Assembly (NCBI RefSeq): GCF_000281085.1
Contig: NZ_JH767538.1
Location: 27,777 to 91,776 of the forward strand
DNA: 64,000 bases
Direction: 5' to 3'
Source of the DNA: Catenovulum agarivorans YM01
GTDB taxonomy: Bacteria > Pseudomonadota > Gammaproteobacteria > Enterobacterales > Alteromonadaceae
In this document: one piece after another, positions 1 through 8,779 of the stretch
Numbering within the stretch: the first letter of the stretch is position 1
How the letters are laid out: the number at the start of each line of letters is the position of its first letter
Position numbers and translations under genes: made by a program
Notes under the pieces: generated by a model
Database searches by the model: none
What the model was told of the DNA's origin: nothing
The model's input: only the letters and a program-made list of their open reading frames with translations

Positions 1-726
1 AAAAATTTCTGCTAAGTTGAATTCTGTATAAATTAAGCCAGATTCTATTTGTTTAACACCATTGGCATGATCCCAAGCTCTAATCTCGTCTTTTGGAGCG
101 CGATCTTCATCAAAAACATCTTTACTGCACAGGGCAATAAACTCGTTTTTAAATTCGTCCAATTGGTAATCAATACATGATGTTGCTAAAACGCTGAGCA
201 AATAACGATTGGTTAAGCTCAGATTTGTTAAAAAGGTGCTTTTCCAGTACGACACATATTCAAACAGTTGAGATCTTGAAACCGCACCAGCTTCATATTG
301 GGCAAATACCACCTCAATTGCCGAACCTTTGCCATACATAGCCAAGTGACTATCTAAAATGTAGTCAGATAATATTTCGGGATTTCCGTCGGCTAAAATA
401 TAAAATACGCTTGGGATCAATTCTGTAAGGGTATCGCCAAAAACACTTTCAATAGGGGTTAAAAAGGTATCTTGGCAGGAAAATAGCTCAAGCACTTTAT
501 CTAACGCTTGGCTATGTTTCATTTCCGCAAGTAAAAAGGTGCCATAAAATAAAGTACTTTGTTGTTTTGTGGTTAACAGAGCAGGATCTGTAATAAAAAC
601 ATCAATTGTATTGAGAATTTCTGGGCACACAACTGACCAATGCGCTTTTGCTTGATTGATACCATCTATTGGCAAAGAGTCGTTATCTGTATTTGCTAAG
701 GCGTGTAAAATTTGTTCTAAGTTCAT
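1..726 (-). CDS. DUF1186 family protein, C-terminus beyond the window
   Basis: The minus strand reads open from an ATG at 726 to the window edge, giving about 242 residues that begin MNLEQILHAL. The middle matches the DUF1186 family as I know it: a segment on a helix-rich repeat background reading GDTLTELIPSVFY, then runs of alternating hydrophobic and acidic residues. DUF1186 proteins are cytoplasmic, of unknown function, and often end in a SEC-C zinc motif, which here would lie outside the window. There is no signal peptide or membrane segment. The Shine-Dalgarno sequence is weak. It is followed in the same direction, 67 bases upstream, by the RNA methyltransferase gene. The family call is from memory of the motif, not from a search. 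Confidence 0.75.
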   Translation of the reverse strand, partial: MNLEQILHALANTDNDSLPIDGINQAKAHWSVVCPEILNTIDVFITDPALLTTKQQSTLFYGTFLLAEMKHSQALDKVLELFSCQDTFLTPIESVFGDTLTELIPSVFYILADGNPEILSDYILDSHLAMYGKGSAIEVVFAQYEAGAVSRSQLFEYVSYWKSTFLTNLSLTNRYLLSVLATSCIDYQLDEFKNEFIALCSKDVFDEDRAPKDEIRAWDHANGVKQIESGLIYTEFNLAEIF

Positions 727-793
727 CTGTTTAGTTTAGTGTGCACTCATGTGCTGGATTATAACCTATTGCGCGCACCACTGCAGTGTTGGA

Positions 794-1342
794 TTAGAGC
801 CTGTCGTGTTTGAAAGATTTTACATGTCTGTCGTACATCACAATCGAGCTACACACACCCACATTTAACGAATTATCCATAGCTATTTTTACAAAATCTA
901 AATGGGCTGTGTGTTTATTGCCAGCTAAATGCTCAGCTGGTATATCTTTGTGTAACTCAGCAAAATGTTGTTTTATGCTGTTAAGTTCATTCTGGCTAAA
1001 ACCTTTTAACTCTGGGCCAAAAATGTAAGTGGCGTTTTCTGGGTGTTGATAGCTTTCTAAGTATTTAGCTTGCTCTTCCATTTCAACCACCACCAAAGTG
1101 GTTTTAGCGGGTAAGTGTTTTAAGAAATCTTCAAGCGTTGCAAAATACAATACGGTTAAGTTAGACATACCGTCTTGTGTATCCATTTGGTGGGTAAATT
1201 TATGAATATTGCCTTTGTATTTATCGGCAATAAAACCGCCTATTACAATAACTGACGATACTGAAAAGTTTTGCCCGCTGCGCATAACAGTAGCTAAATT
1301 TTCACGGTTTCTCGGATTCAACAATACAAAATTACACACCAT
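794..1342 (-). CDS. SpoU/TrmH-family RNA 2'-O-methyltransferase
   Basis: A 182-residue SPOUT methyltransferase. The three SpoU motifs are visible: motif 1 near residues 9-25 (NPRNRENLATVMRSG), motif 2 near 107-118 (YIFGPELKGF), and motif 3 near 148-170 (NSLNVGVCSSIVMYD). They build the trefoil knot that binds S-adenosylmethionine. The product should transfer a methyl group to a ribose 2'-OH in tRNA or rRNA. The protein has no N-terminal substrate-binding domain, so it resembles the short TrmL/TrmH-like members; which RNA it modifies cannot be told. The motif-1 sequence NPRNREN differs from the common NPxNxGN form, so it may be a distinct subgroup. Confidence 0.85.
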   Translation of the reverse strand: MVCNFVLLNPRNRENLATVMRSGQNFSVSSVIVIGGFIADKYKGNIHKFTHQMDTQDGMSNLTVLYFATLEDFLKHLPAKTTLVVVEMEEQAKYLESYQHPENATYIFGPELKGFSQNELNSIKQHFAELHKDIPAEHLAGNKHTAHLDFVKIAMDNSLNVGVCSSIVMYDRHVKSFKHDRL

Positions 1343-1716
1343 AAGTAGTTACGCCCAAAGCAAGAATTTACAACGCCGCGAATTTAACCCCAGCCGATAC
1401 TAGAATGCAACCTCAGTGGCTTATACCGCCAATTCATTAATCTAAAGGATAAACGTACCTGTTCAACTTTTGTTTCTAACAATTGAAGCACCACAAAATG
1501 AAACTAATAGAAAAAACAGCAAATGCTTAAGTCTTTTACTGATTGGGCAGCTGCGGCTGTCTTTTGTATATGCGAGAAAGGATTAAATTGATTTTTATCC
1601 ATTAACACTTTATGTTCTGTTTGCTCAACTTTGTCTAGCGAGTTAAGCAAAGTAGAGAAATTGTGAGATGTCATATCCACAGGAAATATAAATAATTAAT
1701 AATCAAGGAATATAAA
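1343..1716. other. Intergenic region without a confident gene
   Basis: No convincing gene was found. On the minus strand an ATG at 1674 opens a 56-codon frame ending at 1504 (begins MTSHNFSTLL, ends CCFFY). It has no clear Shine-Dalgarno sequence and no recognised motif. The right end must hold the promoter of the lipoprotein gene at 1717, since that gene diverges from the methyltransferase. Confidence 0.5.
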
Positions 1717-2262
1717 ATGTTTAAAACATTAAGAGTGATTGCGGTTGTACTAGCAGCTGTTGTTATGAGTGGTTGTGCTGGCCTAGGTACAATGAAACAA
1801 GTGCAATTTCAAGACAACGCTAAACCAGACACTGCAATGGTTAACATTGTACGCCGCGCGGTATTTATGGGCGATGGCGCAAAAGTTGAAGTATGGGATG
1901 GTGAGCAATTTATTGGTACTTTAGGTGCTGGTGAACTTTTACAATACGAAGCAGAGCCAGGCGAACATACATTTATGGTTTATGTTCAAGGTTCATGGGG
2001 AGTTGCTAAAGGTGAATTAAAAGCGGGCAAGTCGTACTTCTTGAAATTTAATATGTCTGGTTTTGGCCCTGTCAGTTTAGGTGTCGCTGATTCATATGAT
2101 CCTAGAATTGCAGAATGGAAAACAATGAAAACAATCACCATTGATAAAAAAGCTACGAAGAAAGTACCAGAGAAATATATTGAAGGTGCGAGAAAAATCT
2201 TAACTCGAGTTGAAAATGGTCAAGCTAATGTAACTAAAATAGCAGACGGTCACGCTCTATAA
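1717..2262 (+). CDS. Small outer-membrane-type lipoprotein, DUF2846-like
   Basis: A 181-residue protein with a lipoprotein signal: basic start, hydrophobic stretch to residue 18, and a lipobox ending in MSGC with Cys20 as the lipidation site. The following residues, AG, carry no Asp +2 inner-membrane retention signal, so outer membrane sorting is expected. The middle has a short beta-rich domain (VEVWDGEQFIGTLGAGE, then EPGEHTFMVY, then LKAGKSYFLKF). This pattern of a bound 'decoration' strand followed by a PGxH turn is typical of DUF2846-type lipoproteins. A good AAGGA ribosome site precedes the ATG. Function is unknown. Confidence 0.75.
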   Translation: MFKTLRVIAVVLAAVVMSGCAGLGTMKQVQFQDNAKPDTAMVNIVRRAVFMGDGAKVEVWDGEQFIGTLGAGELLQYEAEPGEHTFMVYVQGSWGVAKGELKAGKSYFLKFNMSGFGPVSLGVADSYDPRIAEWKTMKTITIDKKATKKVPEKYIEGARKILTRVENGQANVTKIADGHAL

Positions 2263-2327
2263 ATCAAATTAATTAAGCGTCTGTTTGCAGCTCAATACAG
2301 GCGCTTAATTGTTTAGGTTTGCCAATC

Positions 2328-3257
2328 ATGAAAGATTTTATCAAGCAAAAATTTAATGCCATTCAAACACAAACAGCTCATAGCTACGCTGAGTTAATAT
2401 CAGAAATTAACGCTAAATTATCTGTTGTTACAGAAAGTGTCAATGGCCTACCATTTATCGCGTCAGCAGAAAAATCAGCTATCAGTCAGTATGACGAAAA
2501 ACATTATTTTGTCGTGCCGTACAAACTTTCCGAGCATGGCATTGCCTTGCACACCATGCGCTGTTTACCTGACGGCGTACCAGAAATTAACGACCTCCCC
2601 AAAAGGCGTGTATTTCATTTTATTAATCAGCATAGTGAACACCAGTTAAAACAACTCTTGTTAGAACAAGCTGAAGAAACGGTAACAGCTCAGCATCAAG
2701 GGCAAACAAGTGGTTTAGAAAAATTAGCCAATGATATTGATAAACTAGACAATAAATTAACTTATGGACTTTTGTTAGTGGGTGGTTTGTCTGCTTTAGT
2801 CAATCCGCTGCTGGGCGCTTCTATCGCCGCAAAAGCTATTCTGCCGAGCGCGTCAGGTTTGCTCAATAAGCATGGTTTACGGCCGCTTGGTGAAAAACTC
2901 ACACAATCTCAGCTAAAATCACAAATAGACCAAGCAAAAACTCAAGTGCAGCGTGAGTTTGCTGCTAGCAATACGCTAAAAATTTATAATCCAATTTTGC
3001 AAGAGTTATACTTAGCACTTAACACCAACGAAGCTGAGCATGATCCCTTATTTGATTTTGACTTGTCGTCATTGGCAATAAGCTCTGAAGACAGCGGTAG
3101 TTGGCGCAAACTGACTATCACCGCGCTAGCGCATTTATACAAAGATATTATTAACGACCCTAAAAAACATCAAGCCGCCCGACTGGGGCCTGAAGATTTA
3201 AGATGGCTGAAAGTACTATTTGCTGAAATTGGTGAAAGTCAAAAACAAGGCAAATAG
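2328..3257 (+). CDS. Hypothetical protein with a central hydrophobic hairpin
   Basis: Unrecognised protein of 309 residues. I take the ATG at 2328 (MKDFIKQKF) over an in-frame TTG three codons earlier. The N-terminal 130 residues are mixed alpha/beta. Around residues 140-180 is a Gly/Ala/Leu-rich stretch (LLLVGGLSALVNPLLGASIAA) that could form a membrane hairpin or a buried helix pair. It is followed by a charged, Gln-rich helical region and an acidic C-terminus. It lies 65 bases after the lipoprotein and could be co-transcribed with it. No family was recognised and no function is proposed. Confidence 0.65.
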   Translation: MKDFIKQKFNAIQTQTAHSYAELISEINAKLSVVTESVNGLPFIASAEKSAISQYDEKHYFVVPYKLSEHGIALHTMRCLPDGVPEINDLPKRRVFHFINQHSEHQLKQLLLEQAEETVTAQHQGQTSGLEKLANDIDKLDNKLTYGLLLVGGLSALVNPLLGASIAAKAILPSASGLLNKHGLRPLGEKLTQSQLKSQIDQAKTQVQREFAASNTLKIYNPILQELYLALNTNEAEHDPLFDFDLSSLAISSEDSGSWRKLTITALAHLYKDIINDPKKHQAARLGPEDLRWLKVLFAEIGESQKQGK

Positions 3258-3324
3258 CTAAATATGGTTATACGGTTGAATCCATACTTTATGGTAGGGT
3301 AGGTTGCAATATCAAAGGCGGCTA

Positions 3325-3361
3325 TGAGCGAGAAGCGGAAACTCGCTCAAACACGTTTTTG
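3325..3361 (+). terminator. Possible terminator after the unknown gene
   Basis: TGAGCGAG at 3325-3332 pairs with CTCGCTCA at 3342-3349 (8 bp, 9-base loop) and is followed by a T-rich ACACGTTTTT stretch. It lies 67 bases past the stop of the upstream plus-strand gene, between that gene and the convergent defence-like operon. Confidence 0.4.
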
Positions 3362-3485
3362 GACAATACCGAGCTAGCTAATTTGCATTAATGGTAGAAC
3401 TTCGGGTTAAAACTTCATCGCTAACGCCACCTCACATGCTAAACGAAGACACAGATAAAATTGTATCCATTCCTGTTTTGTGGTC

Positions 3486-4430
3486 TTAGAGGTGTTTCCC
3501 CATGTGAGCCAATTTGAATTGCTTTCGCTCATATTCGTCGTATGTCTTGAGCCCAAAGTAGATTCTAACGGGATTGCCTTTACCGTGAGGTATAGGCTGT
3601 CCATTGTCCTTGTTATCAATTTTTAAGTGATATTCACAATTAATTGTTTCGTTTCCGCTTGGGGTAACTAATAGAGGCTTTTTGAAGATGGTAGAAACTT
3701 TATTACTTCCTTGTCTTGAACATCCCAATCTTTTCCCTAATCTGTGCGTATATTCTGCAATTATGTTGAGATCTGCTTGGTTTTGGTTAGCATCGGTGGA
3801 GATTAAGTGATATGCCTGATTCAACGCATTTAAGCCGTGTGATAGCTGCTCTTTATAGTCAAGATAGGTACCCACTTTGATTGTTGACAGTGTGTTTATT
3901 AAGTTGGGATGAAAATCGAGATATTCATAGTTCATCTTTGACCATGAAATAAACTCGCCAATGTTACTGTTATGGTCTGAAATAAACTTGGAGTTTTTGG
4001 TGAGAGTGTCAGTCCATGAATCAGTGTGTAAGTCAGCAGCAACATTTGGCCATTGGTAAGAGTCAGATATCACAAATGAATAATGTCTAGGGAGATTAAG
4101 CTGCTGATGATTAATTAAGGAAATCAATCTTTGTGTATCGTTGTTTTTAACGAAGTTTAATACGACTTTATTTAACTCACTATAGGCTAATTGGTACAGA
4201 TCCCAGTTGTCGTTCGCAATATCTAACAGCCTGTCATTTAATGAAGAACCAACTTCACCGAAGTCGAAAAAATCGGTTGGGCATTCAACGTGCACATTGT
4301 TTGAACGCTCATATACTGTAAGATATTCTCTTAGACATTCAGCTACACCCTCAATATCTTCATAAATGTTGGCTGAATTGAGGCTGTCGACGCTGTATAA
4401 AGATAAGTAAACCTTGGCAGCATCACTCAT
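3486..4430 (-). CDS. Unrecognised third component of the DUF262/AAA operon
   Basis: A 314-residue protein with no family I can name. The start chosen is the ATG at 4430 because GGAG lies 6-9 bases upstream and the ATG overlaps the TGA of the ATPase gene (ATGA). A longer upstream reading into the ATPase frame is much less likely. There is no signal peptide or membrane segment. The N-terminal two thirds look helical, with aromatic-rich stretches (SDSYQWPNVAADLH, SWSKMNYEYLDFHPNL). The C-terminal ~70 residues look like a separate beta-rich domain, containing NCEYHLKID, GNPVRIYFGL and a terminal HMGKHL. Basic residues (RLGKRLG near 235) could contact nucleic acid. As the last gene of a tightly coupled operon with an ATPase and a DUF262 protein, it may be the effector or the specificity partner; that is inference. 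Confidence 0.7.
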   Translation of the reverse strand: MSDAAKVYLSLYSVDSLNSANIYEDIEGVAECLREYLTVYERSNNVHVECPTDFFDFGEVGSSLNDRLLDIANDNWDLYQLAYSELNKVVLNFVKNNDTQRLISLINHQQLNLPRHYSFVISDSYQWPNVAADLHTDSWTDTLTKNSKFISDHNSNIGEFISWSKMNYEYLDFHPNLINTLSTIKVGTYLDYKEQLSHGLNALNQAYHLISTDANQNQADLNIIAEYTHRLGKRLGCSRQGSNKVSTIFKKPLLVTPSGNETINCEYHLKIDNKDNGQPIPHGKGNPVRIYFGLKTYDEYERKQFKLAHMGKHL

Positions 4431-5560
4431 TTTCGTCTCCCTAAGTCTGTTACTTCTTCTCCTTTCATTAATGTTTTTAGGTCGTAAGCCTGCTGATCGA
4501 AAAATCCATCTGGCCATGAAGATAGTTGACCATTCTCACCTATGCTGATTTCTTCCACGGTACTTTCACTATCTTGGGCTCCTGAAACATAATAAACCTT
4601 GAAGCTGCCAGCTTGATAATCATCATCTAAGCGAGCTCCAACACGGATGCCATTAAGTAAATGGTCACTGTGTGTTTCTATAATGACTTGAACTCCAGCT
4701 AATGCTGCTCTCGCGATTAATCGGCCAATGTAGCTTTGTCCTCTTGGATGCAAGTGGGCTTCAGGGTTTTCTATGACTACTAAGCCACCCGGTTTTGTTA
4801 GTAATAACGCACAAACAATTCCTAACGAATAGCTTAGACCAAACCCCATGTTTAAAGGATTCGTTTTGCGGGAGCCATAAGCCTGAAACTGAGCATGGCT
4901 AATTTCGGCATTATTTACTGTATCGGCTTCAAAGTTAAATCCAGGCGAAATTTCTGCCATCCAGTTAATGATATTACGTCTGACAGTGGGGCCTTCATCT
5001 TCTTTCAATATTCGCTTATCGGTTGGAGATAAGCGCTCCCCATTATTGGTAAGATCAGTAAGCACTTCATAGGTATACTCACCCTGAGCTCCTAACCAAT
5101 AACGAATAGATTCATCGTGACGGTTTTCTAAATATGAACGTGGGCCAAACCTCTCAGCTTGTAAAAACTGAAAACCTTTATCTAAAAAGTAGTGCTCTGA
5201 TAATTCTGAAGCAGTGACATCCATCTGTTTGTTTAATAAGTGATTTTTTAATGTTCCTTGTTCAGCTGCATTGTCAAAACCCCAAGAGCACTTGTTTTCA
5301 TCGAAATATACAGAGAGTTTTAAACTATTATCTTCCCCTGCATGCGCAGAAAATATTTCTCTTACCGTGCCGAGTTCAACTAAATTATCATTGAGTTGGG
5401 CTTGATGATTGAACTTACTTTGAAAAGGAATAGCCAAAGCTTGGATTGCCGTACTTTTCCCTACGGAGTTGTTACCGCAAAAAACAGTTAAGTTCCCTAG
5501 TTCTTCGAATTTACAATGTTTGTAACATTTGAAATTTGTTAATTCTATTTTTGTTATCAT
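4427..5560 (-). CDS. AAA/OLD-like ATPase with DUF3696 C-terminus
   Basis: A 377-residue P-loop ATPase of the RecF/SMC-like AAA_15 type. Walker A is GNNSVGKST at residues 29-37. The ABC-type signature region and Walker B lie at about 240-270 (LVVIENPEAHLHPRGQ), and the switch histidine is in IETHSDH at 294-300. The C-terminus contains WPDGFFDQ (349-356), the mark of DUF3696. Such ATPases are common sensors or motors in bacterial defence operons. Both junctions are ATGA overlaps: its ATG overlaps the DUF262 stop and its TGA overlaps the next start, so the three proteins are probably made in a fixed ratio. No TOPRIM nuclease domain is seen, unlike in OLD proteins. Confidence 0.9.
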   Translation of the reverse strand: MITKIELTNFKCYKHCKFEELGNLTVFCGNNSVGKSTAIQALAIPFQSKFNHQAQLNDNLVELGTVREIFSAHAGEDNSLKLSVYFDENKCSWGFDNAAEQGTLKNHLLNKQMDVTASELSEHYFLDKGFQFLQAERFGPRSYLENRHDESIRYWLGAQGEYTYEVLTDLTNNGERLSPTDKRILKEDEGPTVRRNIINWMAEISPGFNFEADTVNNAEISHAQFQAYGSRKTNPLNMGFGLSYSLGIVCALLLTKPGGLVVIENPEAHLHPRGQSYIGRLIARAALAGVQVIIETHSDHLLNGIRVGARLDDDYQAGSFKVYYVSGAQDSESTVEEISIGENGQLSSWPDGFFDQQAYDLKTLMKGEEVTDLGRRK

Positions 5561-7527
5561 GATTTATGTTCCAACCTAGCTATTGGCTTTATATCGATTT
5601 TGCAACCAGTAGTTTGCTCTAGAATATTCATAATCGATTCAAAACGGTAGTTAATAGTAACTTTCTTACCAGTTGAAGTAGAGAGTGCATAATGTAATCC
5701 TCTATCTGATTTTGCATAAACTGGACTTAACCATTCAGCATATTCTTTTGAATCATTATTAATTGCCTCATACAAGCACTGAATAAAATCAGCTTTCTTC
5801 TCTCTTATTATTTCTTTTTGCTCATTATTAATATTGGCAAACAGAGTGACCAGAACTTCAAAGAGAGGTTTACTTATTGGTTCTTTTTTCTTTGGGTTGT
5901 GAATTTTCTTGAAAGCACTTTCCCCGAATAACTCTAAATTGAAGTTAAGGCTAGATTCAAATCGAGATGTGAGAGACACAATTATTTGGGAGTCGGATTT
6001 ATAGTCGACTTCATTATTGTCGTTAGTTACTTTTTGGAAGTCTTGGTCATTAATCCAATTCATAGTTTTATTTAAAAAATCATCATATTTTGAATTTCTA
6101 AAGTCTTTGTACCCGAAGATTAAAAAAGCTAACCCGCTTAAACATACTTCCAAATCTTTTTGGCGTTTTGGATTGACAGTATCATTTGTCGCTGAAATAA
6201 ATGTGTTACTAGATGCAAGGAATTTTAGATAAAAGACACTGCTACCAAAGTTAATTGCGGAGCGAATTTCTTGTTCACTTAGTTTTACACCATAAGTATT
6301 TATACGGTGGAAAAGTTCTATAATGAATTGATTTACTGTACCTTTGTTTTTAGGTTCTTCTTCCATATCAATAACATAGGCAGTAATCTCAAATTCATTG
6401 ATTGCGCGAGTTAGTTTCCTGTCAACAAACTCAGTAAAACGCAGCCCGTTTGCTTCATAAACGGGGGAATCTTTATCTAATTTTAATGGGAAGTCACCCA
6501 TCATAAAGTCTTGGACTGTAGTGATACGTTGTAGACCATCAATAACTACCCAATTGTCATTTTTGCGCTCACCAAAATAAAAAATCGGGAGTGGCAATCC
6601 CATTAAAATTGATTCAATGAGTTTAGATTTCTTTTCATCATTCCATATTCTGTCTTTGCGCTGGTAATCGGGCTGTATTTCGATCTCTTCGTAATTAAGA
6701 CGTTGGTAGAGAGCGTAAAGGCTTGGGGTTTGACGTCTAATATTGGGAACGATGAGCTCCAAATCGTCTTCATCATTTTTAGGCTCATCATCAGAGTCAT
6801 CTTCGTCATTAGTTTTGTTCCCATCGTCAACACCGGTTACAGAAGATAGATCCACAAGGTCTGACATATCAAACTCATCATTCCTAGCTAGATCTGTAGA
6901 ACTTTCATTTTCCTCGCTATCGTTTTCACTAAAAGAAATTGTAGCCGATTGAATAGATTGATTGATTTTATTCAGGTTTGCTAAGACATCGCGAATATTC
7001 GTTTCAACAAGGAAACCGGGTTGTTTAATGTGTAGCGACCTAATTTCGTTGTCTAGGTTAGTTAGCGTTTCATCAAGTTCTGCAGCTAACCGCCCTAAGC
7101 TAAAACTTTTATTGAAAGCCAAAGTTTTACGAATTTGGCGTTGCTCTTTTAAAGGCAGTTCTTGAGTTTCGCCTATTGGATGGTAAAAGCCTTCTCGAAG
7201 GACTAAATGTTTACGTCTCTCAAACTTAAAATATTGAATATAAGGAAGGTTAGCAAAAATTGTTTCTGGTTGATGTCTGCTTGTAAATGAACCTTGCAAA
7301 GCTTGCTCTACATTACAGTATCCATCTTTAATTAGGCTGGCATAGATCGATTCTAATTCACGAATGTTTCGTTTTAATTCGCGCTTTGAATCCTCAGACT
7401 TTACAACATATCTACCAGATTCTCGGTCAATTGAAAGAATTGTAATATCCGCCGTGGTTTCGGTGATAGCTTTCAATGGAAGGTTAATAAGCTGTTCTAT
7501 ATCATTGAGCACGTTGTCAAAAGTCAT
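5557..7527 (-). CDS. DUF262 (GmrS/ParB-like) protein with long N-terminal extension
   Basis: A 656-residue protein. DUF262 spans about 262-480, with QPDYQRKDRIW, SILMGLPLPIFYF and the nucleotide-binding DGLQR motif at 330-334. In GmrSD and SspE-type proteins this domain binds or hydrolyses NTP and gates a nuclease for modified DNA. The usual C-terminal DUF1524 HNH nuclease is not recognisable: the C-terminal ~170 residues have no paired His/Asn motif. Residues 1-200 form an unknown N-terminal domain, joined by a strongly acidic linker at about 200-258. It follows the DNA methyltransferase by 100 bases and overlaps the ATPase start. A hairpin lies just before its ATG. I infer it is part of a modification-dependent defence system. 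Confidence 0.85.
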   Translation of the reverse strand: MTFDNVLNDIEQLINLPLKAITETTADITILSIDRESGRYVVKSEDSKRELKRNIRELESIYASLIKDGYCNVEQALQGSFTSRHQPETIFANLPYIQYFKFERRKHLVLREGFYHPIGETQELPLKEQRQIRKTLAFNKSFSLGRLAAELDETLTNLDNEIRSLHIKQPGFLVETNIRDVLANLNKINQSIQSATISFSENDSEENESSTDLARNDEFDMSDLVDLSSVTGVDDGNKTNDEDDSDDEPKNDEDDLELIVPNIRRQTPSLYALYQRLNYEEIEIQPDYQRKDRIWNDEKKSKLIESILMGLPLPIFYFGERKNDNWVVIDGLQRITTVQDFMMGDFPLKLDKDSPVYEANGLRFTEFVDRKLTRAINEFEITAYVIDMEEEPKNKGTVNQFIIELFHRINTYGVKLSEQEIRSAINFGSSVFYLKFLASSNTFISATNDTVNPKRQKDLEVCLSGLAFLIFGYKDFRNSKYDDFLNKTMNWINDQDFQKVTNDNNEVDYKSDSQIIVSLTSRFESSLNFNLELFGESAFKKIHNPKKKEPISKPLFEVLVTLFANINNEQKEIIREKKADFIQCLYEAINNDSKEYAEWLSPVYAKSDRGLHYALSTSTGKKVTINYRFESIMNILEQTTGCKIDIKPIARLEHKS

Positions 7528-7529
7528 GA

Positions 7530-7588
7530 AGCACCAAGTAGCTGAAAGGTATTGGTGCTATGTTAGCATAGCGTGTCAATGCGTGTCA
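7530..7588 (-). promoter_or_regulatory. Repeat-rich control region between the methyltransferase and DUF262 genes
   Basis: Three symmetric elements fill this gap. Two direct copies of GCGTGTCA lie at 7571-7578 and 7581-7588, ten bases apart. An inverted repeat GCTATG-TTAG-CATAGC lies at 7557-7572. A hairpin AGCACCAA/TTGGTGCT (7530-7537 with 7552-7559) ends two bases before the DUF262 start codon. On the minus strand the repeats include a perfect TTGACA, but no good -10 box stands at the right distance. Likely roles are a second promoter with an operator, and masking of the ribosome site. Confidence 0.45.
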
Positions 7589-7627
7589 TATGTATCCCAA
7601 GGCACGCAATAAAGTTTTGCTTAAGAA

Positions 7628-8779
7628 TCATAGAGTTTTCAAGAAATCTTTGATTGTTTTGGCTATAGCTTCAGACATTAAAAATGGCACACCATTCCCA
7701 ATGGTCTTAAACATATTTGATAAAGTCATATCTTGAGGTAGTTCAAATTCTTTAGGTAACGACTGTATTGCAAGCGCTTCTGATGCTGTTAGGCGGCGAG
7801 ATTTATATGGATGCAAATGAACTTCATTGTTGCCATATGCTGCTGTTGGTGAATACCTCCATCGGTGCAACCTTTTAAAAGACTTGCCACTTACATCACC
7901 CTCTTCAATAGTCTGCATTTTTGGCAGACCTGATTTTGGTTTGAAATGATGTTTCGAGTTCGGATGGTTATAAACGTCATTTTTTCTAAACCAATGCTCA
8001 ATAGTTAATGTCTCTAAGTCTTTGAGGTAACTTGGAGCAGGTAGGTTGCTATCAAGATCGTAAGGCGTAGTGTTCGGCCATAAAGATTTTTCAAGAATGG
8101 CAGTACTATCAAACTTTAGATATTTATTCCATGTGAAATTCTGAGTCAGTTTGTTTTTTTGGCTACGCTTCACTTTAGATTGTTTAATACCAAATAGTAA
8201 AATTCGGTCTCGATCTTGAGGACAGCCAACTTCAATGCAATTGATCAATCTGTCAGTGAGTAGATATCCGGCCCTTTCTAATTTTCCTTTCATTTCCTGA
8301 TAGAATACAGAATGCTTTTTGTTGGTTAGCAAACCTTTTACATTCTCGACCAAAAAGAAATCAGGCTTAAACATGATAATTGCATTGATATACGATTCCG
8401 TTAGCTTACCGTGATCACCATCGCGCCCACGGTTTTTACCTGCAACGGAGAAATCAGGGCAGGGGGGGCCACCAATGAAACCTACTAGACCATCTTTTTT
8501 AGCGTCAGTTAAAAATTGCTTTAGCCGTTTTTTGGGAGGGCCGGCTAAGAATTCATCGATGCTTCCAAGATGGTGCTCATATTGAGGCTCAGGAAGGTTC
8601 ATTTTTTTGCGAGAATACTTGTATGCATCATAAAAAGGTTTATAAAATTCATTTACAAACCTTATATCAAAGCCAGAGCGCTCGAATCCGAGATCTAAAA
8701 ATCCAGTACCTGCAAAGAACGAAAAAATAATTGGCTGTTTGCGAGTTATAGTATTAGCTGTATTAGAAGTGGTTAACAA
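7628..8779 (-). CDS. DNA (cytosine-5)-methyltransferase
   Basis: A 383-residue C5-cytosine methyltransferase with all key motifs. The SAM loop is FSFFAGTGFLDLGF near residue 20; the catalytic Pro-Cys is in GGPPCPDFS (motif IV, near 105); ENV is in FLVENVKGL (motif VI). QDRDRILLFG is motif VIII, and motifs IX-X are RRLTASEALAIQSLP and GNGVP near the end. The variable target-recognition region between motifs VIII and IX is about 120 residues, so one sequence is probably recognised. The start is a TTG at 8779, supported by AAGGAA seven bases upstream. It heads the island and should methylate host DNA; the restriction partner is not a classical endonuclease but probably the DUF262/ATPase set downstream. 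Confidence 0.93.
   Translation of the reverse strand: MLTTSNTANTITRKQPIIFSFFAGTGFLDLGFERSGFDIRFVNEFYKPFYDAYKYSRKKMNLPEPQYEHHLGSIDEFLAGPPKKRLKQFLTDAKKDGLVGFIGGPPCPDFSVAGKNRGRDGDHGKLTESYINAIIMFKPDFFLVENVKGLLTNKKHSVFYQEMKGKLERAGYLLTDRLINCIEVGCPQDRDRILLFGIKQSKVKRSQKNKLTQNFTWNKYLKFDSTAILEKSLWPNTTPYDLDSNLPAPSYLKDLETLTIEHWFRKNDVYNHPNSKHHFKPKSGLPKMQTIEEGDVSGKSFKRLHRWRYSPTAAYGNNEVHLHPYKSRRLTASEALAIQSLPKEFELPQDMTLSNMFKTIGNGVPFLMSEAIAKTIKDFLKTL

Noticed and set aside
1504-1674. Minus-strand 56-codon open frame (MTSHNFSTLL...)
   Set aside because: No ribosome site, no recognised motif, short length; could be chance. Mentioned only in the gap description.
5557-7527. Complete GmrSD-type restriction enzyme
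   Set aside because: DUF262 is present but the DUF1524 HNH domain with its His/Asn motif is not recognisable in the C-terminus.
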